Assembly (NCBI RefSeq): GCF_019649015.1
Contig: NZ_BLPI01000001.1
Span: 3,715,001-3,779,000 of the forward strand
Direction: 5' to 3'
Source of the DNA: Agarivorans litoreus
Lineage (GTDB): Bacteria; Pseudomonadota; Gammaproteobacteria; Enterobacterales; Celerinatantimonadaceae
Length of the DNA stretch: 64,000 bases
How positions within the stretch are numbered: position 1 is the stretch's first letter; each line of letters begins with the position of its first letter. The position numbers were made by a program, and so were the translations under genes. Shown piece by piece: positions 1-7,549 of the stretch. The notes beneath the pieces were generated by a model that was not told the origin of the DNA, searched no databases, and saw only the letters and a program-made list of their open reading frames with translations.

Positions 1-593
1 ACGATAAACTTGTCACCCTTACTAGTAATCCTAGAGCGCGTAAGTTATGGCCAGAACTATCCGAAACGATGACTGCTCGTCTCGTGACCCGCAAAATCAA
101 TGGCAAGGCATTTGAGGTACTCACTTCCATGATTGACCCGATGCGCTTTCCCGCAGCAGATATTGGTTCATTGTATGGACACCGTTGGGAAATCGAACTG
201 GGATACCGAGAGCAAAAACAGTTTATGTTGGGAAGGCGTTTGACACTCAGAAGCCGTAAACCGGAGCTGGTGCGCCAAGAGCTATGGGGCATTTTGCTGA
301 GCTATAATTTGATACGGTATCAAATGGTTGAAATGTGCTTTGTGTTGAAAGGGAGCTACTTGCCTTACCAGCTGAGTTTTAATGGCGCGTTAGCGCATGT
401 CATGAGGTTATTGGTAGGACTGCCTTATTCCAGCCCAGGGGCAATTCCTCGGCAGCTCAAGCATTTTTATGGGATGGCAGAAAGCCTCATTCTTCCGCCA
501 AGGCGAGAACGAACCTTTCCAAGGTGCGTTAAGCCCAGACCGCAGCGATACGCTAGAAACAAAAATGCCGTTCACCTTAAGTGAACGGCATTG
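1..593 (+). mobile_element. IS4-family insertion sequence, 3' part (cut by window edge)
   Basis: This stretch is almost identical to 18336-18928 of the complete copy at 17521-18928, in the same orientation. It ends with the same right terminal inverted repeat, CGGCATTG at 586-593. The left part of the element lies outside the window. The base right after the end begins a GCGC-rich hairpin with a T tract, so this copy, like the other one, sits in a terminator-like sequence. Confidence 0.9.
3..584 (+). CDS. IS4-family transposase, C-terminal part (partial at window edge)
   Basis: This is the catalytic C-terminal part of a DDE transposase. It contains the IS4 signature Y-2-R-3-E-6-K, seen as [15 protein letters not shown]. 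The frame is open to the left edge and matches codons 244 onward of the full 436-residue copy at 17609-18919. The first in-frame ATG, at 69, is an internal methionine. The stop lies inside the terminal palindrome at 571-592. Only a few substitutions separate the two copies, which suggests recent transposition. Confidence 0.9.
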   Translation, partial: DKLVTLTSNPRARKLWPELSETMTARLVTRKINGKAFEVLTSMIDPMRFPAADIGSLYGHRWEIELGYREQKQFMLGRRLTLRSRKPELVRQELWGILLSYNLIRYQMVEMCFVLKGSYLPYQLSFNGALAHVMRLLVGLPYSSPGAIPRQLKHFYGMAESLILPPRRERTFPRCVKPRPQRYARNKNAVHLK

Positions 594-613
594 GCGCTTA
601 GGCGCTGCTTTTT
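594..613 (+). terminator. Terminator-like hairpin at the IS4 boundary
   Basis: GCGC, a four-base loop TTAG, then GCGC, followed after TGC by a run of T. It directly abuts the IS4 right end. It would serve as a terminator on the plus strand, and the palindrome resembles the insertion target of the second IS4 copy. Confidence 0.5.
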
Positions 614-631
614 TATTTGATGTGTACCGTC

Positions 632-814
632 CTAAACAAGTTCATATAAAGCATCGGGAACGTTCTCTTCGTTCGCCGAGCCATCACTAAATTCAATCGC
701 TTCAAACCCTTGCTTTTCATAAAATCGCCTCGCTACTCGATTTTCCTGAAAAGTATATAGTCTGCATGGTCTACCAACTCGAGCTAATGCTTCTCGTAAA
801 GAGCCGTGCCTGTA
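632..814 (-). pseudogene. GNAT acetyltransferase, C-terminal fragment
   Basis: Reading the minus strand up to the stop TAG at 634-632 gives about 60 residues. They include LYTFQENRVARRFYEKQGFE, a typical acetyl-CoA-binding and C-terminal segment of GNAT N-acetyltransferases. The N-terminal two thirds are missing. The reading frame runs directly into the truncated group II intron at about 812, where GTAGTTAAAAC is intron sequence. The gene was evidently cut by a deletion or recombination with the intron. Its orientation matches the cassette array, so it was probably a cassette gene. Substrate unknown. Confidence 0.75.
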
Positions 815-1355
815 GTTAAAACGGCGAAGAGTAAGTTCTTAGGGTTTACCTTCAGCTGGACGGCTACAAATTCACGCAAAAACGCTACACCGTTTTAAAC
901 AACAGCTAAAGCGCTTAACAAGCTGGAACTGGGGCGTCTCGATGACTTATCAGCTGGCTAAAGTGAGTCAATACCTCCGAGGCTGGATAAACTACTTTGG
1001 GATCGCCAATTGCTACCAACTGTGTGTCGATCTAGATCATTGGGTAAGACGCAGAGTACGAATGGCCTATTGGCGACAATGGCGTAAGCCTAGAACCAAA
1101 GTGAGAAACCTGATGCGCCGAGGGGTACATGTTAAAGCCGCAGTGGCGTGTGGTATCACCAGTAAAGGCCCATGGAAAAGCTCTAAAACACCGGGGATAC
1201 AGCAGGCATTATCGAATGCTTACTTGAAATCCCAAGGTCTATTTGCGCTACGAGATGGATGGATAAAGCTTCACCATTCTAAGTGAAACGCCCTGTGCGG
1301 AGCCGCATGCAGGGTGTTGTGGGGGCTGGAGGCTAGATACCTCTGGCTACCCGAT
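812..1355 (+). mobile_element. Group IIC intron remnant (5'-truncated) with broken maturase
   Basis: The sequence matches the 3' third of the intact intron (about 5335-5878) at most positions. It lacks the whole 5' ribozyme part and the catalytic YADD region. A two-base deletion near 864 relative to the intact copy shifts the frame, so only the maturase tail stays open (942-1286, 114 codons). The terminal hairpins and the end CTACCCGAT at 1347-1355 are retained. The 3' flank, TAGCT, is the remainder of an attC core site, the same position used by the intact copy. Confidence 0.85.
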
Positions 1356-1380
1356 TAGCTGCCAGATCGCTGAACCTGAT

Positions 1381-1653
1381 TTAGTAGTGGTAACGACAGG
1401 AAATTATTGTTATCGCTTGGTCATCGACTGCGTAAACAAGCCTATTAGTATCATCAATACGACGAGACCAAAAACCAGATAAGTGTTCTTTTAATGGCTC
1501 TGGTTTACCGATACCCTCAAATGGAGAGCGCTTAACATCTTTGATGAGTTTATTGATGCGCTTGAGTGTTTTCTTGTCTTGAGTTTGCCAATACAGGTAG
1601 TCATCCCAAGCGTCATCTGTCCACGACAATAAACGTTGGCTACTACTCATCAA
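1381..1653 (-). CDS. yoeB: YoeB-type mRNA interferase toxin
   Basis: Ribosome-dependent mRNA endonuclease of the Txe/YoeB family, 90 residues, and the toxin of a type II system. The sequence closely follows E. coli YoeB: WDDYLYWQ, then INKLIKD, PFEGIGKPEPLK, LSGFWSRRI, RLVYAV and the C-terminal RYHY with the catalytic histidine. The start overlaps the end of the antitoxin gene by 11 bases, which implies translational coupling. The pair forms a cassette in the array (minus strand, the array's own direction). Full length, so probably functional. Confidence 0.93.
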   Translation of the reverse strand: MMSSSQRLLSWTDDAWDDYLYWQTQDKKTLKRINKLIKDVKRSPFEGIGKPEPLKEHLSGFWSRRIDDTNRLVYAVDDQAITIISCRYHY

Positions 1654-1897
1654 TTAACTCTCGTGCTGTTGTTTTACCAGCACGGTACTGTGCTATCGAA
1701 CGGTTTAGGTGTTCAGCGTTTTGAGGAGAGCGTAGTAAGTGAACTGTCTCCATAAGGCTATTGTAGTAGTCTAAAGACATAACCACTGCATCCTCAGAAT
1801 CACGGCGTGTAATAACTGTTGTATCAGCATCATTAACTACACCGTCTAAAACAGCTTTAAGACCATTTCTAGCTTCAGTAAAAGATACGATTCTCAT
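1643..1897 (-). CDS. yefM: YefM-type antitoxin (Phd/YefM family)
   Basis: Antitoxin that binds YoeB and represses its own promoter. It has 84 residues. The N-terminal DNA-binding part begins MRIVSFTEARNGL, and the region LLRSPQNAEHLNRSI is the typical toxin-neutralising segment. I chose the ATG at 1897 rather than the in-frame GTG at 1909, because GGAG at 1905-1902 then lies at ribosome-binding distance. Two TGTACA palindromes lie directly upstream, as in the E. coli yefM-yoeB operator. Confidence 0.92.
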   Translation of the reverse strand: MRIVSFTEARNGLKAVLDGVVNDADTTVITRRDSEDAVVMSLDYYNSLMETVHLLRSPQNAEHLNRSIAQYRAGKTTARELIDE

Positions 1898-1910
1898 AAG
1901 AATCTCCACA

Positions 1911-1957
1911 TGTACAATTTATGGAACAAGTATAGTCTTCACCACTCTACATGTACA
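1911..1957 (-). promoter_or_regulatory. yefM-yoeB promoter and operator
   Basis: Two TGTACA palindromic cores, at 1911-1916 and 1952-1957, flank a minus-strand -10 candidate TATACT (1934-1929). The upstream TGTACA is 17 bases from it and could serve as the -35. YefM-YoeB of E. coli is known to bind long and short palindromes with exactly this TGTACA core. The arrangement supports autoregulation from a promoter carried inside the cassette. Confidence 0.7.
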
Positions 1958-1990
1958 GTAAGTTGAACATGCGATATTGATAAGGCAACT

Positions 1991-2092
1991 AGACATAATG
2001 ACTCCCTAAGAAGGTGCTGATATCCAACATTCGTGGGTTAGCTAAAAGCCAGAGCCATAATAGTTAATGGCATTAAACTAAATTAGATTGTC
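1991..2092 (+). mobile_element. IS1111-type IS110 element, left-end fragment
   Basis: About 100 bases match the left end of the full element at 6292-6391, including AGACATAATGACTCCC. Similarity stops before the transposase start, where IS91-type sequence begins. The flank AACTA just outside is the first part of an attC core, the same insertion position as the complete copy. Confidence 0.8.
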
Positions 2093-2098
2093 GTAGCG

Positions 2099-2487
2099 TA
2101 GGTTTTAGACTGCCCGCGCTACAGTACTTATCTCGCTACTTGTATCGAGGGGTCTTGCCCGATAAGGACATCATCAGTACTCATAACGGCCAAGTGAGTT
2201 TTAGGTATCAAGATAGCCAAAGCCACACCACCAAAATCCGCACCCTGCCTACCTTGCAATTCTTAAAGCTTATCTTGCAGCATGTATTACCCAAGGGATT
2301 ACAGCGGGTGAGAGATTATGGTTTCTTACGGGGCAACGCCAAACAGGTATTGCGGCGCATTCAGTTACTCCTGCGGGTGCCTCAACGCGTTAACCTCGCC
2401 GCGCTCCAAACCGATAAAAACACGACCCGGCCATGCCCTTGCTGCCAACACCCCATGCACTGCACAGGCATTAGCCGAACGAGCTAG
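2099..2487 (+). pseudogene. IS91-family transposase, C-terminal fragment
   Basis: The frame contains LPALQYLSRYLYRG upstream of the first ATG (2140), then FRYQDSQ, LPTLQFLKLILQHVLPKG, RVRDYGFL and a cysteine motif CPCCQHP. These are hallmarks of the C-terminal part of IS91/ISCR-type Y2 (HUH) transposases. The N-terminal catalytic HUH and tyrosine region is absent, and upstream sequence is a different IS. It is therefore a dead fragment. Sequence to about 2583 may be the 3' tail of the same element. Confidence 0.82.
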
Positions 2488-2583
2488 CCGAAAGGCGAAC
2501 AGTATAAGGAAAATGGCAGGGCTTCACACGAGGATGAAAACACAGAAAAAATAACAACTTAGCGCTACGCCAAACGGGTAAGG

Positions 2584-2701
2584 GCTTAACGCCGTTGACC
2601 TCGTCTTAGCCAAACTCGTCTTGTAAAAAGTAACAGGACCTTGGCCCCGCCAACATCAACACCGTTATTTACTATAGAAGGGAGCATCGGGCTTGTTCAA
2701 C
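2584..2701 (-). other. attC-like recombination site remnant
   Basis: On the minus strand the segment starts GTTGAACAAGCCCG and ends GGCGTTAAGC. It has the AACAAGCCC and GGCGTTRRRY ends shared by the other attC sites here. No gene lies between this and the next site, so it may be an empty cassette or a rearranged site. The two end cores are not exact complements of each other, which lowers confidence. Confidence 0.4.
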
Positions 2702-2749
2702 ACCCGAATAAGGTGTCGGCTGCGCGACACCTATTCTTATTTGTTAGTT
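2695..2749 (-). other. attC site of the relBE-like cassette (55 bp)
   Basis: On the minus strand it runs from core AACTAAC (2749-2743) to core GTTGAAC (2701-2695), a perfect GTTRRRY. The inner arms pair as GGTGTCG with CGACACC plus AATA/TATT, with extrahelical bases, as attC hairpins do. Its first core is the exact reverse complement of GTTAGTT at 3389-3383, the core that opens this cassette. Confidence 0.7.
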
Positions 2750-2807
2750 GCCCTTGCCCAATGCTAGTGCTAACATTTGTGCACACATTGGTTTTTTGGG
2801 GTTACTC

Positions 2808-3092
2808 ATGGACACTAGAATTCAATTTCGTGTTGATGACGAAACTAAACGCTTGGCTCAACAAATGGCAGAGAGCCAAGGACGCACACTTAGCGATGCA
2901 TGCCGTGAACTTACCGAGCAAATGGCTGAGCAACAACGAAAAGCATTATCTCACGACACATGGTTAACTGAACAAGTAAACTTAGCATTTGAGAAGTTTG
3001 ATTCAGGAAAAGCCTCATTTGTTGACCATGACTCTGCAAAAGAACGAATGGCAGAACGAAAAGCTAAGATTCGTAGCCAAGGTCAACAATGA
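2808..3092 (+). CDS. RelB/DinJ-type antitoxin
   Basis: Putative antitoxin of a type II pair, 94 residues. The N-terminus MDTRIQFRVDDETKRLAQ is a typical ribbon-helix-helix dimerisation and DNA-binding segment. It is followed by a charged helical tail that would bind the toxin. I chose ATG 2808 over the upstream in-frame ATG at 2748, which lies beside the cassette core site, because GGGG at about 2798-2801 precedes it. The stop overlaps the toxin start (ATGA). The genes run opposite to the array direction, which is tolerable for a pair with its own promoter. Confidence 0.85.
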   Translation: MDTRIQFRVDDETKRLAQQMAESQGRTLSDACRELTEQMAEQQRKALSHDTWLTEQVNLAFEKFDSGKASFVDHDSAKERMAERKAKIRSQGQQ

Positions 3093-3367
3093 TTTTATGG
3101 GAAGAAAAATCACTGAATGATCGCGAGAAGATCTTTGAGTTTCTTTATGACTTCAACCCTGACGCTGCTGAGAAAACTGACGAAATCATCGAAGAAAAAG
3201 TAGACAATTTACTTGAGCAACCACTTATGGGCGTTCAACGTGATGGTATTCGAGGGCGGTTACTAATTATCCCCGAAATCTCAATGATCATTTCCTACTG
3301 GGTTGACGGTTCAATAATCCGTGTAATGCGAGTGCTACACCAGAAGCAGAAATTTCCTACCGACTGA
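3089..3367 (+). CDS. RelE/ParE-family toxin
   Basis: Toxin partner of the preceding antitoxin, 92 residues, with a four-base overlap. The fold shows as an N-terminal helix pair (SLNDREKIFEFLYDFNP, then AAEKTDEIIEEKVDNLLEQP), a strand GRLLIIPEISMIISYWV and the C-terminal RVMRVLHQKQKFP. This is typical of RelE/ParE proteins found in Vibrio-type integron cassettes. Whether it acts on mRNA or gyrase cannot be read from sequence. Full length. Confidence 0.85.
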   Translation: MILWEEKSLNDREKIFEFLYDFNPDAAEKTDEIIEEKVDNLLEQPLMGVQRDGIRGRLLIIPEISMIISYWVDGSIIRVMRVLHQKQKFPTD

Positions 3368-3382
3368 TTGTAAACGGTGGGC

Positions 3383-3483
3383 AACTAACGCCCGACGCAG
3401 CGGGCAAATTTAGTTTTTAGCAGCGAAGCTGCGTTTAAATTTGTCCAGCCGCGCATTGGCGAGCCTTACTGGGCTTGTTACAT
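3383..3483 (-). other. attC site between the unknown cassette gene at 3487-3822 and relBE-like cassette
   Basis: 101 bp. The first core is ATGTAAC (3483-3477 on the minus strand) and the last core is GTTAGTT (3389-3383). The inner sequence pairs imperfectly around GCAGC-GAA-GCTGC, with TTTAAATTT arms. The last core matches, by complement, the first core of the next cassette's own attC at 2749-2743. The first core matches GTTACAT at 3838-3832, which opens the present cassette. Both matches are 7 of 7. Confidence 0.88.
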
Positions 3484-3486
3484 GTT

Positions 3487-3822
3487 TTACTCAATTAATG
3501 GCACCCAGCTACCGGCAACTAGCTTTTCTAAGTTACCCCATTGTGGATTACCAGTGTTTCTGCCAACCACTCTTACCCGTTCAATTCTATCATGTTGGCA
3601 GAACTCCATTGGGTCAGAAATTTCTTCCCAATCACTAGCTTTAACTCCATAATCTTCTTCCGCTATTTCATAGACAATTTCAGCTGTATCTTGCAGATAG
3701 TCAGCTGTAGCTGATGAATCAACTTCCTTGTTGTACTCGAAGAGATAAACGCCATCTTCACACTCGTAGAGCATAATACGTTTCACTTCTTCGTTGCCTA
3801 CTACTTTAGCGATCTTTCTCAT
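3487..3822 (-). CDS. Cassette-encoded acidic protein of unknown function
   Basis: A 111-residue soluble acidic protein that I do not recognise. It begins MRKIAKVVGNEEVKRIMLYE and ends in a Trp/Val-rich tail (PQWGNLEKLVAGSWVPLIE). I chose ATG 3822, ten bases inside the cassette, over ATG 3846, because the latter lies within the attC arm. No strong ribosome-binding site is visible. The stop lies six bases before the attC core. The gene fills the cassette exactly, in canonical orientation for a minus-strand array. Confidence 0.7.
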   Translation of the reverse strand: MRKIAKVVGNEEVKRIMLYECEDGVYLFEYNKEVDSSATADYLQDTAEIVYEIAEEDYGVKASDWEEISDPMEFCQHDRIERVRVVGRNTGNPQWGNLEKLVAGSWVPLIE

Positions 3823-3831
3823 ACTGGTGAC

Positions 3832-3925
3832 ATGTAACGCCCGCATAAATGGCGAGCAACTTGTTGCGAGTCCAGCGCGTACCGCGAAGCGGTGTCTTTA
3901 AACGCGCGATATTTCATGCGCTTGT
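3832..3925 (-). other. attC site interrupted by the group IIC intron
   Basis: Last core GTTACAT (3838-3832 on the minus strand). The arms GCGCATGAAAT and ATTTATGCGGGC pair imperfectly, with inner arms CGCG/CGCG. The first core is split: AC (complement of 3924-3925) lies left of the intron and ACATA (5883-5879) right of it. Rejoined it reads ACATAAC, the exact complement of GTTATGT, which opens this cassette at 7849-7847 plus 6291-6288. Confidence 0.85.
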
Positions 3926-5878
3926 GTACGCCCAGCATGGGCATGAACTAATGAGGTGAAAGTCCTCTGTAGGAAGGTCACCGATTAATAACACTTTGAT
4001 GATTAAACGCTAACTACTAGCGAATGGCAAGGGCATAACTGCGAGGGAATGTCTGAAGGAAGCCGGACGCCTTTTTATTTAAAGAGAGGGCGAGCTGATG
4101 AACAAGAACATCATATGAGGCGTAGGCTGGAGGCGAGTTGGCACAAGACAACGAAGCCATGTGATCTAACGGCCACCGTAAATGATGCAGCAGTGCAGAG
4201 AAAAGAGAAAGTGCATGTTCTACTTCTTATAAACAAAGAGTGGGGAGCTCTGCTTAACTTGCGATCGTTTAACTCACTAGCTTGGCCGCTAGTTCAACAG
4301 GCCCGGCGCTTAAGCCTCATCAACTTAAGTGAGCAAACTCGATGAACAACGATAGCGCTAGTTGGGACAACTCAATTGGTGATTAAGCAGAAGTCAGCAG
4401 ACGGCATAGTAGCCCAACGCCCATCGTAATGGTTGGGACACGGTGAAGGCCTGAACACTTAGAATAAAGGAGGAGCCTTGTTAAACTTGAACACCCATTC
4501 GCCGGCCGGCGTAGATGAGATTCAGCGTATTAACCCGCAGCCAGCCTTTAGCCAACATCTATTTGAACACATGCTACAACGTGAAAATATTCTGCGTGCG
4601 TGGCAGCGTGTTCGAGCCAATAAAGGGGCGGCTGGCGTAGATAACATGTCCATTGACGCCTTCCCTGCTTGGGCAAAAGCACACTGGAAACAGGTGGCGG
4701 CGGAACTGCGCTGCGGCCAGTATCAACCTAAACCGGTACGCCGTGTTGAGATAGATAAACCCGATGGCGGGAAGCGCCTACTGGGGATCCCAACCGTGCT
4801 CGACCGTGTCATCCAGCAAGCCATTGCCCAAGTGCTAACGCCTATCTTTGACCCTAGCTTCTCAGCGAACAGCTTTGGATTTAGGCCAAACAAGAATGGG
4901 CAACAAGCGGTGAAACAAGTGCAAAGCATCATCAAGCAAGGCCGAGGTTTTGCGGTTGATGTCGATTTATCTAAATTCTTTGACCGAGTTAACCATGATC
5001 TATTAATGAGTCAACTGGGACAAAGCGTGCAAGATAAACGGCTACTGACACTGGTTGGAAAATACCTGAGAGCGGGTTTTATCCATAACCAGTGCTATCA
5101 GCAAAGTCGAGAAGGTGTACCGCAAGGGGGACCATTATCGCCCTTGTTGGCCAATATCATGCTCGGCCCATTAGACAAAGAGCTGGAAGAGCGAGGGCAC
5201 AAGTTTGCTCGTTACGCCGATGATTTTACCATTTTGGTGAGCAGTCAGCGTGCGGGCGAACGGGTGCTAACCAGCATTAGTCGATACTTGCAACGGCGCT
5301 TAAAACTTGTAGTTAATACAAGCAAAAGTCAGGTAGTTAAAACGGCGAAGAGTAAGTTCTTAGGATTTACCTTCAAAGCGGGACGGCTACAAATTCACGT
5401 AAAAACGCTACTCCGTTTTAAACAACAGCTAAAGCGCCTTACCAACCGGAACTGGGGCGTCTCGATGACTTATCAACTCGCTAAAGTGAGTCAATACCTC
5501 CGAGGCTGGATAAACTACTTTGGGATCGCCAATTGCTACCAACTGTGCGTCGATCTAGATCACTGGATAAGACGCAGAGTACGAATGGCCTATTGGCGAC
5601 AATGGCGTAAGCCTAGAACCAAAGTGAGGAATCTCATGCGCCGAGGGGTACATGTTCAAGCCGCAGTGGCGTGTGGTATCACCAGTAAAGGCCCATGGAG
5701 GAGCTCAAAAACACCGGGGATACAACAGGCATTATCGAATGCTTACTTGAAATCCCAAGGTCTATTTGCGCTACGAGATGGATGGATAAAGCTTCATCAT
5801 TCTAAGTGAAACGCCCTGTGCGGAGCCGCATGCAGGGTGTTGTGGGGGCTGGAGGCTAGATACCTCCGGCTACCCGAT
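3926..5878 (+). mobile_element. Group IIC (attC-type) intron, full length
   Basis: Self-splicing retroelement of about 1953 bases. The 5' end GTACGCCCAGCATGGGC resembles the conserved first stem of bacterial class C introns, followed by GGTGAAAGTCCTC. An alternative 5' end is GTG at 3924. After the maturase stop there are two terminal hairpins consistent with domains V and VI (about 5812-5877), ending CTACCCGAT. The intron lies in the strand opposite to the cassette genes, inside an attC core, as known for IIC-attC introns. Excising 3926-5878 restores a complete attC core. The truncated second copy shares the 3' boundary. Confidence 0.88.
4478..5809 (+). CDS. ltrA: Group IIC intron reverse transcriptase/maturase
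   Basis: Intron-encoded protein, 443 residues, that aids splicing and retrohoming. The RT blocks run in order: RRVEIDKPDGGKRLLGIPT, FAVDVDLSKFFDRVNHD, VPQGGPLSPLLANI and the catalytic YADD in FARYADDFTIL. A maturase (X) region follows, ending GLFALRDGWIKLHH. There is no C-terminal HNH endonuclease, as expected for class C. The start is TTG at 4478 behind an excellent AAGGAGGA (4467-4474); the next ATG is 31 codons in. The frame is intact, so the element may be active. Confidence 0.93.
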   Translation: MLNLNTHSPAGVDEIQRINPQPAFSQHLFEHMLQRENILRAWQRVRANKGAAGVDNMSIDAFPAWAKAHWKQVAAELRCGQYQPKPVRRVEIDKPDGGKRLLGIPTVLDRVIQQAIAQVLTPIFDPSFSANSFGFRPNKNGQQAVKQVQSIIKQGRGFAVDVDLSKFFDRVNHDLLMSQLGQSVQDKRLLTLVGKYLRAGFIHNQCYQQSREGVPQGGPLSPLLANIMLGPLDKELEERGHKFARYADDFTILVSSQRAGERVLTSISRYLQRRLKLVVNTSKSQVVKTAKSKFLGFTFKAGRLQIHVKTLLRFKQQLKRLTNRNWGVSMTYQLAKVSQYLRGWINYFGIANCYQLCVDLDHWIRRRVRMAYWRQWRKPRTKVRNLMRRGVHVQAAVACGITSKGPWRSSKTPGIQQALSNAYLKSQGLFALRDGWIKLHHSK

Positions 5879-5884
5879 TATGTT

Positions 5885-6277
5885 TTAGTTTGATAATAGT
5901 TTCCTAAGCATATTTGCTCTAGAGCCGTAATCTTTTTTACGGTAACTGGTGGATTGCTCAATTAACTTTAACCATTCTTTGAGTTCATCTTGATCTGATG
6001 CCTCCAATTTTTTGTTCTGCCATGCCGCTTCGAAACGCTTTAATTTAGGGCCAATTTTTTCCCACTCGCTTTGGCAGCTAGCACATAATCCAGGCACCCA
6101 AAACGGAAAACGACCAAGCGATTCAAATTGTCTTTTTTGCTCTTCAGGCTCAAATACGAACGAAACCTCGCATCTTTGGCACTTACACCTAATACCTTCA
6201 TATTCAGTGGCACGCTCATCGTAGTGACCACCATATGAAGGTTTTTGCCATTTTGATCGATCAATGTGGTAGTTCAT
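5885..6277 (-). CDS. Zinc-ribbon protein of unknown function (cassette gene)
   Basis: 130 residues. Two cysteine pairs, CKCQRC at about 33-38 and CASC at about 66-69, are separated by SFVFEPEEQKRQFESLGRFPFWVPG. This spacing and the EQK...P..C pattern fit the 'probable zinc-ribbon' family (zf_Tbcl type). The rest is helical and charged, and the role is unknown. The gene starts about ten bases from one attC core and stops a few bases from the next, filling its cassette. The attC before it is split by an IS110 element and the one after it by the intron. Confidence 0.72.
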   Translation of the reverse strand: MNYHIDRSKWQKPSYGGHYDERATEYEGIRCKCQRCEVSFVFEPEEQKRQFESLGRFPFWVPGLCASCQSEWEKIGPKLKRFEAAWQNKKLEASDQDELKEWLKLIEQSTSYRKKDYGSRANMLRKLLSN

Positions 6278-6394
6278 AGGTTCTCAAACATAGACATAAT
6301 GACTCCCCAAGAAAGTGCTGATCTCCAACTTCGTGGGTTAGCTGAAAGCCAGAGCCATAATAGTTAATGATAATAAACTAGATTGGAGATCAGC

Positions 6395-7549
6395 ATGAAT
6401 AAACATAACATACTTTTTATCGGCCTAAATACTCACAAAGAATTTGTTGAAGTCGCCTATATTGAAGACCAACGGGGTGCGCAAGCGGTGCACTTTGGCA
6501 GAATATCTAGCGCTAAAACCGCCATTGTGAAACTGGCCAAACAGTTTCAATCTAAATACCCACAAGCCACCTTACATTTTGTCTATGAAGCAGGGCCTTG
6601 CGGTTACTGGATATACCGCCTGCTCACTAGCCTTGGCCATTGTTGCTATGTAGTCGCCCCATCACTTATCCCTAAAAAGCCAGGCGATAAGATAAAAACC
6701 GATAAGCGTGATGCACTCAAACTTGCCAAATTACTAAAAACCGAAGACCTAACACCTATTTACGTCCCAGAGCCTGAAGATGAAGCTGTGCGGGATTTAT
6801 CACGTGCGCGTGAGACCGCTATGAAAGACTTAAAAGATGCTAAGTATCAGTTAAAAGCCTTGCTACTACGTAATAACATTAACTATGCGGGCACTGCCAA
6901 TTGGTCGGCTAAGCACTTACGCTGGCTCACCGAGTTGGTGCTCCCCCACCCAGCACAACAAATTGCGCTACAAGAATACTTACACACTATTAATGAACGT
7001 ATTGCTCGCCTAAAGCGTCTTGATAATGAATTAGCGCATCAGGTACAAGCATGGCGTTATTACCCAGTAGTGAAAGCCGTACAAGCCATGCGTGGGGTTC
7101 GATTATTAGTGGCTACTGGCTTGATAGCAGAGCTCGGTGATATACGTCGGTTTGACCATCCGCGTAAGCTCATGGCTTATGTGGGTTTAGTGCCTAGGGA
7201 ACACTCAACTGGTGATAAGCGGCGCATAGGTGCCATCACTAAGTGTGGTAATGGCAGAGCAAGGCGTTTACTGATTGAAGGGGCCCATAGCTACCGTTAT
7301 CCGGCAAACATCTCTACCGATTTACAGCTAAGGCAAGAAGGTTTACCCAAAGCCATTGTTGATAAGGCGTGGCAAGCTCAACTACGTTTATGCCGCCGTT
7401 ACCAGCGTTTAATGCACAAAGGTAAACATTACAATGTGGTAGTCACCGCCATTGCACGTGAAATGATTGCCTATATCTGGGCAATAGCAAAGCAAGTGGT
7501 GTTAATAGACGTTAACCCCAAACATCGTTTAGCTAGGGTCCCCGCATAA
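6395..7549 (+). CDS. IS110/IS1111-family transposase
   Basis: DEDD transposase, 384 residues, with an N-terminal RuvC-like domain (YEAGPCGYWIYRLL, KTDKRDALKLAKLL) and the C-terminal Tnp20 domain (AMRGVRLLVATGLIAELG, VPREHSTGDKRRIGAITKCGN) bearing the catalytic serine. I chose ATG 6395 over TTG 6383 because GGAG at 6386-6389 is then well placed. Oddity: the first catalytic position reads GLNTHKE (codon AAT at 6428), where the family has GLDTHKE. The Asp to Asn change may cripple this copy. Confidence 0.92.
   Translation: MNKHNILFIGLNTHKEFVEVAYIEDQRGAQAVHFGRISSAKTAIVKLAKQFQSKYPQATLHFVYEAGPCGYWIYRLLTSLGHCCYVVAPSLIPKKPGDKIKTDKRDALKLAKLLKTEDLTPIYVPEPEDEAVRDLSRARETAMKDLKDAKYQLKALLLRNNINYAGTANWSAKHLRWLTELVLPHPAQQIALQEYLHTINERIARLKRLDNELAHQVQAWRYYPVVKAVQAMRGVRLLVATGLIAELGDIRRFDHPRKLMAYVGLVPREHSTGDKRRIGAITKCGNGRARRLLIEGAHSYRYPANISTDLQLRQEGLPKAIVDKAWQAQLRLCRRYQRLMHKGKHYNVVVTAIAREMIAYIWAIAKQVVLIDVNPKHRLARVPA

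Noticed and set aside
942-1286. 114-codon ORF as a functional maturase
   Set aside because: It is the tail of a 5'-truncated, frameshifted intron protein and lacks the RT catalytic motifs.
2140-2487. 115-codon ORF as an independent cassette gene
   Set aside because: The homologous frame continues upstream of the ATG and matches only the C-terminal part of IS91-type transposases, so it is a fragment.
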